From NCBI RefSeq assembly GCF_038637725.1, contig NZ_CP152052.1:975501-1039500 (forward strand): DNA of 64,000 bases, read 5' to 3'. The stretch is from Psychrobacillus sp. FSL H8-0483. Its GTDB lineage: Bacteria; Bacillota; Bacilli; Bacillales_A; Planococcaceae. The translations under genes were made by a program, and so were the position numbers. Shown here in pieces: positions 26,340 to 34,462 of the stretch; the first letter of the stretch is position 1, and each line of letters starts with the position of its first letter. The notes beneath the pieces are model-generated. The model was not told the origin of the DNA. It did not search any database and saw only the letters and a list, made by a program, of their open reading frames with translations.

Positions 26340-27289
26340 TGGATGTTTTACTAGTTGGTGCCGGCTATATGGCAAAAGAGTATGTTAAAGTATTGGATGC
26401 TTTAAATGTTAATTATTCGGTAGTAGGGCGAAGTAAAGAGTCTGGAAAGAATTTTGAAGCAGAGACGGGAAAGTCTGTGTTAATAGGGGGATTGGAAACG
26501 GTTTTTGAAGCTAATTTTCTTAATCCAACTCATGCTATTATTGCAACTAGTCTTGAAAGTCTAGAAGAAAATACATTGTATCTACTTCAAAAAGGAATTA
26601 GAAATATATTAGTTGAAAAACCCGCTTCAGTCACTTATGAAGGTATGCAAAAAATTGGGACTGCTGCTGAAAAGTATCATGCTAAAGTTTATATTGCATA
26701 TAATAGACGATTCTATGCATCTGTTATGAAAGCGGAGAAATTGATAGAAAAAGATGGAGGACTACAATCATTTTCATTTGAATTTACAGAATGGAGTCAT
26801 GTGGTAGAAAACCTAAATAAAACAACCTTTCAATTGAATAATTGGTTTATTGGTAACTCTACTCATGTATTAGATACTGCTTTTTATATTGGTGGAAGGC
26901 CAAAAGAAATAAAAAGCTTTGTTCAAAGTAAACTGGATTGGCACCCAAAAGGCAGCATATTCGTAGGTGCTGGAGTAACAGAACAGGATATTCCATTTTC
27001 TTATCATGCTAATTGGCAGGCACCTGGGAGTTGGAAGCTTGAGTTGTTAACGCATAAAAATCGATATATATTTAGACCTTTTGAAAAATTACATGTTCAG
27101 CGTTTAGGACAGATCTCAATAGAAGAGATTTGTATAAGCGATGAGCTTGATAGTAAATATAAGCCAGGTTTATATGAACAAACAAACGCTTTTTTATTTA
27201 ATACATCATTGTCTTCCAATCTTTTAGATATCAATACAGGTTTAGAAATGGTAGAGATTTATGAAAGAATGAATGGGGTAGAAAGATGA
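26336..27289 (+). CDS. Gfo/Idh/MocA-family oxidoreductase
   Basis: 317-residue member with LLVGAGYMAKEYVKVL (cofactor loop), the canonical catalytic VEKPASVT near residue 99 and AYNRRFYAS. The C-terminal domain has NSTHVLDTAFYIGG. Two consecutive Met codons open the gene; the first overlaps the previous TGA. The three genes 25404-28179 form their own overlapping operon downstream of the legionaminic genes and probably tailor the same glycan (inference). Confidence 0.75.
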   Translation: MMDVLLVGAGYMAKEYVKVLDALNVNYSVVGRSKESGKNFEAETGKSVLIGGLETVFEANFLNPTHAIIATSLESLEENTLYLLQKGIRNILVEKPASVTYEGMQKIGTAAEKYHAKVYIAYNRRFYASVMKAEKLIEKDGGLQSFSFEFTEWSHVVENLNKTTFQLNNWFIGNSTHVLDTAFYIGGRPKEIKSFVQSKLDWHPKGSIFVGAGVTEQDIPFSYHANWQAPGSWKLELLTHKNRYIFRPFEKLHVQRLGQISIEEICISDELDSKYKPGLYEQTNAFLFNTSLSSNLLDINTGLEMVEIYERMNGVER

Positions 27290-28179
27290 GAATATTAGTA
27301 GCAGGGGATTCATTAGGTTTACCACGGCCAAACAGAATCAATAATTATTCTCCTGATGAAACTGAGTTGGCAGTTGCATATGAAAATACGTATTCTTCAA
27401 TTGTTAACAAGAATTTATTAGAACATTTTAAAATGGACCCCTTTATAGAGATGATAAATAGATCTCGTAGATTTCAAACTATGAAGAATGTTTATGAGGA
27501 ATTTACAGATCATCTATTTTTCTATGAGCCTGATGTGATTATTATACAAGTAGGCATAGTTGATTGTTGGTTTCGTGAAAGTTTAAATGGTAAACAAATG
27601 GTAGATAAAGTGAGTTTTGAAAAATATTTATCAAATATACTAATGTTACTAAATATGAGACCTCTTTGTAAGTTAATTATAATTGGAATATCTCCAACCT
27701 CTAAGAAAATGGAAAAGAAATTTGTTGGAATTAATAGTGAAATTAGACTATATAATGAAATTTTAAAAGCTCATGTTGATAATAAAAATGTTTTTTATGT
27801 AGACATGGAGAAACACGTAGATTCTGAACAAACGCAAAGATACCTACTTCCTGATGATCATCATTTAAATCGGGATGGGAATAAATTAGTTGCAGAACAA
27901 TTAATCTGTATACTAAAAGGTTTCATCTTCACTAATCTAGGAATACAGAAACATAATAAAGGTAAGTCAAGAGAAGCTTTGAACTATTTCACTAAATCTT
28001 TTAAAGAGTATCCTATGAATACCGATAATATATGTAATTTATTGATCATATATTATGAAATAAAAGATAAAGTAGAAATGAATCTTTTAATAGACTATGT
28101 AAAAGATAATAACATAAAGGATAAAGAAATTTCGGGAATTATTAGTGTTTTTGAAATGGAAAATAATAATTCATTCTAG
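27286..28179 (+). CDS. SGNH/GDSL-type hydrolase or acyltransferase-like protein
   Basis: 297 residues. The N-terminal two thirds is an SGNH fold: block I AGDSLGLP with the nucleophile Ser near residue 9, IIIQVGIVDCW in the block III region and DDHHLNRDGNKL with the Asp/His pair in block V. The C-terminal 90 residues are helical and TPR-like (ALNYFTKSFKEYPMNTDNI). No signal peptide, so a cytoplasmic role such as adding or removing an O-acyl group on the sugar is more likely than cell-surface work (inference). Overlaps the previous gene by 4 nt. Confidence 0.7.
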   Translation: MRILVAGDSLGLPRPNRINNYSPDETELAVAYENTYSSIVNKNLLEHFKMDPFIEMINRSRRFQTMKNVYEEFTDHLFFYEPDVIIIQVGIVDCWFRESLNGKQMVDKVSFEKYLSNILMLLNMRPLCKLIIIGISPTSKKMEKKFVGINSEIRLYNEILKAHVDNKNVFYVDMEKHVDSEQTQRYLLPDDHHLNRDGNKLVAEQLICILKGFIFTNLGIQKHNKGKSREALNYFTKSFKEYPMNTDNICNLLIIYYEIKDKVEMNLLIDYVKDNNIKDKEISGIISVFEMENNNSF

Positions 28180-28395
28180 ATACTGTAAATGGTATTTCGT
28201 AATAAATGAAGTAATCAATAATATAAGTGTACTTAAATCTTATTTCTAAATCTAAGAACGACCTCTTACTTTCTGAGATAGATAGTTTATTTGAAGTTTC
28301 ATGTTTAATATATTTAAATTTTTGAATAGGGAAGAATGATATCACTATACAGATAATTAGTGAAGGTATCATGTCTAAGCAAAGGGATGATAATA

Positions 28396-29616
28396 ATGCA
28401 GGAGAAAATGAGACACGTGTTAGTTCCCTCGTATATGAAGAACTTCCAATGTATTGGCTCTGATTGTGAAGATACGTGTTGTGCTGGTTGGAAAGTAATT
28501 GTAGATAAAGAAACCTTTCAAAAGTATCGTGAAACGAAGCATCCTCTGATGAAAGAATTACTTAAGAAAAGTGTGAGTCGTAATCGACCTAATACTTCTA
28601 AAGATTCTTATGCCAAAATTCAAATGAATGAGGACGGTGCTTGCTCCCTTTTAGATGATGAAGGTTTGTGTAAAGTGCAAGCTTTACTTGGACCAGAGAT
28701 GTTATCAAATACTTGCGCAATCTATCCAAGAATGCTAAATCGTGTAGATGAAACTGTTGAGAAAAGCTTGACTCTTTCATGTCCAGAAGCGACACGTCTT
28801 GCATTGCTTAATCCAAATGGAATTGACTTTCTGGAAGAAGAGGAACCTGCTAATACACCAGGTTTTATGAATCGAGATTTTCAAACGAGTCCAAAACATT
28901 CATATTTTTGGAATCTACGCATTTTTACAATACAACTTTTACAAGATCGTCGACGATCCATTGAAACCCGATTAATAGTGTTAGGATTGTTTTTTCAAAG
29001 AATCGATGCATTGTCTCAGAAAGAGATGTCCGAACATTTATCTTATATTATGACAGAATACCTGGAGAGACTAGGGGATGATGAGTTTTTAGAATCTATC
29101 TCACAACTACCATCCAATCTATCCTTTCAAGTGAATATGGGGAAATCACTAATTGAATACCGCATAACGGATGGTTTAACTAGTAAGCGCTATTTAGATT
29201 GCCTCCAGGATATGATTAGCGGACTTTCCTTAGAGGAAGAGACTGCAATGGAAAAGGTTATTGAGAAATATACCAATTCAAATGAAATATATTATTTTCC
29301 ATATATGAAAGAGCACGAATACATTCTAGAAAATTACTTAGTGAATTATGTGTTCAAAAGTCTATTTCCTAACGATCAACCAAGATTATTTGATAGCTAT
29401 GTAATGCTAATTGTCAATATGGCACTGATTAAATTACATCTCATTGGCATGGCTAACACACACAAAGGACTAACAACTGATATTGTCCTTAAGCTTGTCC
29501 AATCGTATTCCAAAACAATTGATCACAATGCAAGCTATTTAGTCAATGTTCGAGATATTTTAAAAGAGAGTGGATATTCTACGATGGCTCATATGGTAGT
29601 GCTACTAAAAAGTTAA
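28396..29616 (+). CDS. fliB: FliB-like flagellin lysine-N-methylase
   Basis: 406-residue protein of the FliB family, which methylates surface lysines of flagellin. The Cys-rich N-terminal signature (CIGSDCEDTCCAGWKV), CSLLDDEGLCKVQ and LSNTCAIYPR, with YFPYMKEHEYILENYLVNYVF in the second half, are typical. AAAGGG lies 9 nt before the ATG at 28396; longer forms starting upstream (28360) have no ribosome binding site. Coding for both a glycosyltransferase and a methylase beside hag implies doubly modified flagellin. Confidence 0.87.
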   Translation: MQEKMRHVLVPSYMKNFQCIGSDCEDTCCAGWKVIVDKETFQKYRETKHPLMKELLKKSVSRNRPNTSKDSYAKIQMNEDGACSLLDDEGLCKVQALLGPEMLSNTCAIYPRMLNRVDETVEKSLTLSCPEATRLALLNPNGIDFLEEEEPANTPGFMNRDFQTSPKHSYFWNLRIFTIQLLQDRRRSIETRLIVLGLFFQRIDALSQKEMSEHLSYIMTEYLERLGDDEFLESISQLPSNLSFQVNMGKSLIEYRITDGLTSKRYLDCLQDMISGLSLEEETAMEKVIEKYTNSNEIYYFPYMKEHEYILENYLVNYVFKSLFPNDQPRLFDSYVMLIVNMALIKLHLIGMANTHKGLTTDIVLKLVQSYSKTIDHNASYLVNVRDILKESGYSTMAHMVVLLKS

Positions 29617-29688
29617 AAAATACTGTTTTATTCCGTAATTTTGGTAATTATATTTTATGATGGAATATTAAACGGGAGGGTATATTTT

Positions 29689-29832
29689 GTGCGTTTGGCA
29701 GCGCTTTTCTCTAATGGGTGAGAGTCTCTAATAGACCGTAGTGGCGGAAAAGTATTAGACCTGCATCCCCAAAGGAGATAATATGGAAGCCGTATGCGAT
29801 GACCCGCAAGTACGGGGCTGTGAGAGGCAACT
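29689..29832 (+). mobile_element. Group II intron relic (5' fragment, no reverse transcriptase)
   Basis: Begins with the canonical group II 5' end GTGCG, followed by a domain I-like stretch with GGGTGAGAGTCTC. It then contains the hairpin GCCGTATGCG / CGCAAGTACGGGGC followed by CTGTGAGAGGC, which closely resembles the conserved GAGCCGTATG...GTACGG hairpin that normally lies shortly upstream of the intron-encoded reverse transcriptase. Only about 145 bp remain, so the middle, the open reading frame and domains V/VI are gone. It runs directly into a broken sensor gene. Identification is from remembered motifs, not a covariance model. Confidence 0.55.
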
Positions 29833-29833
29833 T

Positions 29834-30202
29834 AGAATTGGGATTTCTGGAAAAGTTGTTTTCGCTATGGTCACTGTTGTTATATCGATCATGCTTCTTG
29901 TTGGATATTACTCCTTTCATCAGTCGAAAAATTTGCTACTCTCTCAATTTGAAAAGGAACTTAGATTAGAAAGTAAGAACATAGTGATGGAAATCACATC
30001 TATTTTTGTGCAAGAAGGAGAGGTTGTACGGCAGCTTTCCAGCAACCCTATAATTAAGGAATTTTTGGCTTCGAATGTGTCGAGAAAAAGAATTTCTGCA
30101 CATGAAAGTTATGAATGGATACCAAGCTATGCTTACTAAAAAGCAATTAGAAAGTGACGAAACTGGAAGTGTATGGATTGGGCAAATGAAGACGAGCATG
30201 TT
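29834..30202 (+). pseudogene. Broken chemoreceptor or sensor N-terminus
   Basis: The frame reads RIGISGKVVFAMVTVVI, a membrane helix (VISIMLLVGYY), then a coiled coil and the start of an extracellular dCache-like sensor (NIVMEITSIFVQEGEVVRQL, IIKEFLA). A frameshift near 30100 ends the first frame at YEWIPSYAY, while another frame continues with MKVMNGYQAMLTKKQ and SVWIGQMKTS. Start codon and everything after the first part of the sensor are missing. The apparent ATG at 29783 lies in the intron relic, so the first 17 or so codons are not native. Parent: methyl-accepting protein or a sensor-GGDEF-EAL enzyme. Confidence 0.65.
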
Positions 30203-30205
30203 TAG

Positions 30206-30393
30206 TCGATTTTCAAATCAATCATTAACTTAGCGCATAACCTTATTTCAAGTAGTTGCGGAGGGCGTCGAAACAAAGGAACAAATGAGTTTGATGGAAG
30301 AATTAAAAGTAAACTTTGCACAAAGATATTATTACAGCAAACCGTTGTCAGAGTAAGACTTTCATCAATTATTTCTGGACGTAAGAAGTTCAT
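30206..30393 (+). pseudogene. EAL-domain (c-di-GMP phosphodiesterase) C-terminal fragment
   Basis: One frame reads SIFKSIINLAHNL; after a frameshift near 30252 another reads VVAEGVETKEQMSLMEELK then NFAQRYYYSKPLSE, stop, DFHQLFLDVRSS. These are the closing motifs of EAL domains (KVVAEGVET, QGYYFSKPL). The catalytic EAL/ExLxR part is absent. It abuts the sensor fragment, so both may be ends of one sensor-GGDEF-EAL gene with a large internal deletion, or two unrelated remnants. Confidence 0.7.
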
Positions 30394-30407
30394 GATCTTT
30401 AGTATTT

Positions 30408-30453
30408 AAAAACCACGTGCTTATTGTAACTATGGCAATAAGTACGTGGTTTT
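30408..30453. terminator. Bidirectional terminator
   Basis: Long stem AAAACCACGTGCTTATTG / CAATAAGTACGTGGTTTT (one mismatch) with A- and T-runs on both sides. It serves the minus-strand flagellin gene and closes the relic region. Confidence 0.88.
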
Positions 30454-30456
30454 CAA

Positions 30457-31266
30457 TTACTTAAATAATTGCAATACATCGCTTACATTTTTGTTTGTTT
30501 GCTGAATAAGGAGCTCGTCCCCTTTTTGGCGTATACCCTGTTTTACAAATTCCATCATCTCTAGCGCCATATCAGGATCTCTTATGAGAGATTCTGTCTT
30601 TTGCAAACTTACTTCAATATTGGAGACGTTTTCTTTGTGGTGCGTGAGTGCTTCATAGTCCGATCCAGTGTTTGCTAAGTGTTTAGAAATGATCGATTGA
30701 GCTTTATCTACTTTTGTGATCAGTTCTTCTGCTTCTTTTCTAGTAGATAGTTTTGCAATTTCAATACCTAACGTAGCCGTGCTGACGTCTACCGTGTCGA
30801 TACGTAAAGTTTGTCCTGTATTCGCGCCAACATGTATGTAAAGTGGTCGCACGTCCCCAAGGATATTTTGCGTGTTAAATTCCATTTTTTCAGCAGTGTC
30901 ATCAATGGACTGAAGTAATTGGTCTAATTCTTTTTGCGCTGCAGTACGATCATTGTCAGTTACTGTTTCTGTAGAAGTTTGTAAAGCTAACTCTCGTATA
31001 CGTTGCAAAACACCGCTAACATGTTTAAGTCCAGCATCTGTGGATTCTAGTACAGAAATTCCATCTTGTATGTTTTGTTGTGCTCGAGCTAATCCGCGGA
31101 TTTGTCCTCGCATTGATTCCGAAATAGATAAGCCAGAAGCATTATCAGCAGCCCGTGTTAGCTTGTCACCACCTGATAATTTTTCAAGCGTCTTTGTAAT
31201 GGCAGAATCATTTTTTTGATACCTATTTGTAGAGAAGGCTATCCATGCCTGATTTTGTAGCTTCAA
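30457..31266 (-). CDS. Divergent second flagellin
   Basis: 269-residue flagellin-family protein, antisense to all neighbours. The D1 signatures are intact ([33 protein letters not shown]). The D0 ends are altered: N-terminus MKLQNQAWIAFSTNRYQK instead of [16 protein letters not shown]-terminus RQKGDELLIQQTNKNVSDVLQLFK, where polar residues replace the usual [11 protein letters not shown]. The TTG start at 31266 has GGAGG 8 nt upstream; a longer frame to 31317 has none. A SigD promoter precedes it. It may be a minor or specialised filament subunit, or decaying in function while still intact. Confidence 0.88.
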   Translation of the reverse strand: MKLQNQAWIAFSTNRYQKNDSAITKTLEKLSGGDKLTRAADNASGLSISESMRGQIRGLARAQQNIQDGISVLESTDAGLKHVSGVLQRIRELALQTSTETVTDNDRTAAQKELDQLLQSIDDTAEKMEFNTQNILGDVRPLYIHVGANTGQTLRIDTVDVSTATLGIEIAKLSTRKEAEELITKVDKAQSIISKHLANTGSDYEALTHHKENVSNIEVSLQKTESLIRDPDMALEMMEFVKQGIRQKGDELLIQQTNKNVSDVLQLFK

Positions 31267-31307
31267 TTGTGTCACCTCCATGTGAAATTTTATTAGCTTC
31301 GTTATTA

Positions 31308-31334
31308 TTATCGGCACTACATTGAAAAATTTTG
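31308..31334 (-). promoter_or_regulatory. SigD promoter of the second flagellin
   Basis: On the minus strand: CAAA (31334-31331), 15-nt spacer, GCCGATAA (31315-31308). Only one mismatch in each hexamer-like element against TAAA-N15-GCCGATAT. Confidence 0.7.
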
Positions 31335-31342
31335 ATAGTCAC

Positions 31343-31369
31343 TGAAAGTTCCCAAAAATATACCGATAT
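31343..31369 (+). promoter_or_regulatory. SigD promoter of flaG-fliDST
   Basis: TGAA (31343-31346), 15-nt spacer, ACCGATAT (31362-31369). It lies 39 bp before the flaG start and is back to back with the promoter of the second flagellin. Confidence 0.65.
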
Positions 31370-31408
31370 ATATTACAAGAAGTTTTACATGTGGGAGGGA
31401 TAGCAAGG

Positions 31409-31789
31409 ATGCGTATTTCAGCTCAGTCACAAATGAAAGATGTTGTTGTAACAGCACAGCCTAGCAAGGATGCAGTTGTGGAAGCTACACAAACAAATGG
31501 GACGGAAAATTCTTTAAAAAAAATGATGCAAGCTGAACAAAAGGCAAATGAAAAAGAAGCTTTGCCGAAAGAAAAAGTGCAAAAAGCAGTTGATGCATTA
31601 AATGATTTTATGACTTTGCAAAATCATAGTTCGAAATTTGTTATGCATGAGGGACTAGAGCGTTATTTTGTACAGGTAGTCGATTCAAAAACAGATGAGG
31701 TTATTCGGGAAGTTCCTCCTCGCAAACTGTTAGATGCATATTACACGATGCAAAAGTTTTTAGGAATGATTGTGGACGAAAAGATATAA
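31409..31789 (+). CDS. flaG: FlaG flagellar protein
   Basis: 126-residue FlaG-family protein thought to influence filament length. The N-terminus is low complexity; the C-terminal 80 residues carry the family pattern (KAVDALNDFMTLQNHSSKFVMHEGL, YFVQVVDSKTDEVIREVPPRKLLDAYYTM). A GTG at 31391 is in frame, but GGAGGG lies 10 nt before the ATG at 31409, which is preferred. First gene of flaG-fliD-fliS-fliT. Confidence 0.9.
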   Translation: MRISAQSQMKDVVVTAQPSKDAVVEATQTNGTENSLKKMMQAEQKANEKEALPKEKVQKAVDALNDFMTLQNHSSKFVMHEGLERYFVQVVDSKTDEVIREVPPRKLLDAYYTMQKFLGMIVDEKI

Positions 31790-31806
31790 TACTAGGAGGT
31801 TTTTTG

Positions 31807-33327
31807 ATGGCAGGATTGAGAATTGGCGGTTTAGCGTCGGGAATGGATATTGACCAGATTGTTGGAGATTTAATGAAAGCAGAGCGGATCCCGCTTGATA
31901 AATTAGTACAAAAGAAAACAACATATGAGTGGCAGCGTGATTCTTACCGTTCTATTAATACAAAGCTAAAGAGTTTTGATGAGTATTTACGCGATAACTT
32001 TACATATTCTAGCAATTTCAATAAAAAGACAGTAAGTATCTCAAACGAAAAAGTTCTTTCATCAACAGCTACATCAGCAGCAAGTGGTTCGATAACAATT
32101 GATTCTATTGAAAAGCTCGCATCATCTTCCAATGGCGTTGGTCAAATAGACGATATTACTAAAAGAGCCAGTACAACAACTATGGCAGAGTTAGGTGTAT
32201 TGAGCGATCAACAGGTTAAACTTGGTGTTCTGCAAGCTGATGGTACGATGAAAGATTTTGAATTCTCTTTTAAGTCAACTGATACTATCAACGATGTTGT
32301 TAAACAGATTAATGACAAGGGTGCTGGAGTAACAGCCTTTTACGATGAGAAATCTGGACAGTTTTCTTTAAGCACAAAAGCAAGTGGAAAAAGTACTGAA
32401 GGTGCAGAAATCATTGATAGAGATGATAGTGATTTTTTTAGTAAATTAGGATTTGTTGATTCCAAAAAACTTGCTGCAAACGGTGAAAATGCAACATTTA
32501 CAGTTAATGGTGCGAAAATAGAGCGTAACTCAAATAATTTCACAATTGCTGGGTTTAATATTACTTTAAAAGAAACTACTGCCGTTGGTGCTGCTCCAAC
32601 AACAATTACAGCAACAACTGACGTCAACTCAATGGTCGATAAAGTAAAAGAGTTTGTTTCTAAGTATAACGAGCTTATTTCTGGGATGAATGATCAGCTA
32701 AAAGAAAAGAAATACCGTGATTTTCCACCATTATCGGTTGAGCAGCGTAAAGATATGTCGGAAAAAGAGCAGGAACTTTGGGATGAAAAAGCAAAAAGTG
32801 GCCTATTAAAAAATGATTCTATTATACGAAGTGGTTTAGGTGACATGCGTAATGCTATTTATGGACGAGTTGCTGGAATCGGCGATAATACGATAGATAC
32901 AATTTCTGAGATGGGTATTACTACATCTAATGTATATACAGACGGTGGTAAATTAATTATTGACGAAGAAAAATTACGAACTGCATTAACTGAAAATCCT
33001 GAAAAAGTGGTTCAAACACTTACTCAATCAGGTTCTAAAACGGATGCATCAGGAGATACTCGTGGAATTGTTACCCGTCTTCGTAATTCAATTACAGATG
33101 TCACTAGAAACATTGAAAAACGCGCTGGTAAAGCAACTTACACAGACCAGCAATATGATATTGGAAAAAATTTAATCGATACGAATAGTCGAATTACGCG
33201 TTTCCAAGATCGCTTGAAGGATGTAGAATCTCGCTACTGGAGACAATTCACCGCAATGGAAAAAGCGATTTCCAAAGCCAATGCGCAATCTTCACAACTA
33301 ATGGGTGCAATGGGTGGCGGGCAGTAA
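31807..33327 (+). CDS. fliD: FliD filament cap (HAP2)
   Basis: 506-residue filament cap protein that folds flagellin subunits at the tip. N-terminal LRIGGLASGMDIDQIVGDLMKAERIPL and C-terminal FLD_C features (ARAGKATY-like segment, DTNSRITRFQDRLKDVESRYWRQFTAMEKAI, then SQLMGAMGG) are diagnostic. AGGAGG lies 7 nt before the ATG at 31807; the TTG at 31804 is discounted. Confidence 0.97.
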   Translation: MAGLRIGGLASGMDIDQIVGDLMKAERIPLDKLVQKKTTYEWQRDSYRSINTKLKSFDEYLRDNFTYSSNFNKKTVSISNEKVLSSTATSAASGSITIDSIEKLASSSNGVGQIDDITKRASTTTMAELGVLSDQQVKLGVLQADGTMKDFEFSFKSTDTINDVVKQINDKGAGVTAFYDEKSGQFSLSTKASGKSTEGAEIIDRDDSDFFSKLGFVDSKKLAANGENATFTVNGAKIERNSNNFTIAGFNITLKETTAVGAAPTTITATTDVNSMVDKVKEFVSKYNELISGMNDQLKEKKYRDFPPLSVEQRKDMSEKEQELWDEKAKSGLLKNDSIIRSGLGDMRNAIYGRVAGIGDNTIDTISEMGITTSNVYTDGGKLIIDEEKLRTALTENPEKVVQTLTQSGSKTDASGDTRGIVTRLRNSITDVTRNIEKRAGKATYTDQQYDIGKNLIDTNSRITRFQDRLKDVESRYWRQFTAMEKAISKANAQSSQLMGAMGGGQ

Positions 33328-33370
33328 CTTAATGGCTTTTTGGATTTAACATAAAAGGAGATGTATCGTA

Positions 33371-33769
33371 TTGGCAGCACAATCGGTTCACCAAGCATAT
33401 AAAAATAATAGTGTGAGCACAGCTTCACCGGGCGAGTTAACGTTAATGCTCTATAATGGATGTCTAAAGTTTTTAGGTAAAGCTAAGGTTGCTATTGTTG
33501 AAAAAAACATTCAAGAGAAAAACATTAATTTGCAAAAGGCACAAAAAATTATTCAAGAGCTTATGGTGACCTTAAATATGGATATCGAAATTTCTAAGTC
33601 AATGATGCAAATGTATGAGTATATGAATCACCGACTTATAGAAGCAAACATCACGAATGATGTGCAAGCTATCGAAGAGGTAGAGGGGTATACGCTTGAA
33701 TTTCGTGATACATGGAAGCAGGTTATTCAGATAAATCGCCAAAAGCAGTTTAGTGGAGGCCAGGCTTAA
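33371..33769 (+). CDS. fliS: FliS flagellin export chaperone
   Basis: 132-residue helical chaperone that binds the C-terminal disordered end of flagellin. HQAYKNNSVSTASPGELTLMLYNGCLKFL and the MNHRLIEANITND segment are characteristic. TTG start preceded by AAAGGAGATG. Its stop overlaps the next start as TAATG. Confidence 0.96.
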   Translation: MAAQSVHQAYKNNSVSTASPGELTLMLYNGCLKFLGKAKVAIVEKNIQEKNINLQKAQKIIQELMVTLNMDIEISKSMMQMYEYMNHRLIEANITNDVQAIEEVEGYTLEFRDTWKQVIQINRQKQFSGGQA

Positions 33770-34119
33770 TGGCCGAAGTCGAGCAATTTTTACAAACTTC
33801 AGAAAGACTATATTCCCATTTGACGAACATTCCTCTGGATGAAGAGCGCACAGCGTTTATTGATCAAATCAACATTTTACTGGATGAACGAGAGGAATCT
33901 ATTCAAGCGCTAGGTTCCACTGTACTTTCTGAACATTCTTTATATGACCATCTACTGGAACTTGATCAAGGCATCAACAAACGCTTATCCAAAGTAATGA
34001 ATGATGTTAAGAGAGACATTAAAGATCTTCAACAAAAAAAACGTCATGAGGGTTCTTATTCAAATCCCTACGCTGCAACACAAACAATTGATGGCATGTA
34101 TTTTGATAATAAGAAATGA
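33769..34119 (+). CDS. fliT: FliT-like flagellar chaperone
   Basis: 116-residue coiled-coil protein in the FliT position, presumed chaperone of the cap FliD. The sequence is poorly conserved; the assignment rests on position, length, helical pattern (LLDEREESIQAL, LLELDQGINKRLSKVMNDV) and the overlap with fliS. A terminator follows immediately. Confidence 0.8.
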   Translation: MAEVEQFLQTSERLYSHLTNIPLDEERTAFIDQINILLDEREESIQALGSTVLSEHSLYDHLLELDQGINKRLSKVMNDVKRDIKDLQQKKRHEGSYSNPYAATQTIDGMYFDNKK

Positions 34120-34120
34120 T

Positions 34121-34156
34121 AAAAACGACTTTTGCTCTAGCGAAAGTCGTTTTTTA
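34121..34156 (+). terminator. Terminator after fliT
   Basis: Stem AAAACGACTTT / AAAGTCGTTTT with a loop of about 10 nt and a T-run. It closes the late flagellar cluster. The following 244 bp have no gene. Confidence 0.9.
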
Positions 34157-34400
34157 TATCTACTCCTCTAACACAACAACACCCCCTCCAACTTCAAAGC
34201 CATTCTCAAGCTCGAATCTACCTTCAGTTCTCCGAACGTGAATGAAGAAGTGCTGTGTTTATTCTTGTTTACAATACTCAATTTTTGTCACGGGCAATCT
34301 TCGTTCCTACTAAAATGAATACTTATTCATTTCAATCATCACATATTTCGACTAAATATATGAAATTTATTTTCATTTGAATAAACTGTTAAAAAATGTC

Positions 34401-34429
34401 TTCAGATAATCAAAAATAAGTGATAAAAT
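34401..34429 (+). promoter_or_regulatory. Probable SigA promoter of LysM-P60 gene
   Basis: TTCAGA (34401-34406), 17-nt spacer, TAAAAT (34424-34429), 33 bp before the start codon. The 34157-34400 stretch upstream has no gene; three loosely similar CTTCAAA/CTCGAAT/CTCCGAA units about 19 bp apart may be the remains of another short-period array. Confidence 0.55.
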
Positions 34430-34462
34430 TAAGTTAAAAGTTATAGAGGGGAGATTTTATTT

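Noticed and set aside
29617-29832. Riboswitch (c-di-GMP or similar) upstream of the sensor fragment
   Set aside because: No match to the GEMM core; the GTGCG end and GCCGTATGCG hairpin fit a group II intron relic better.
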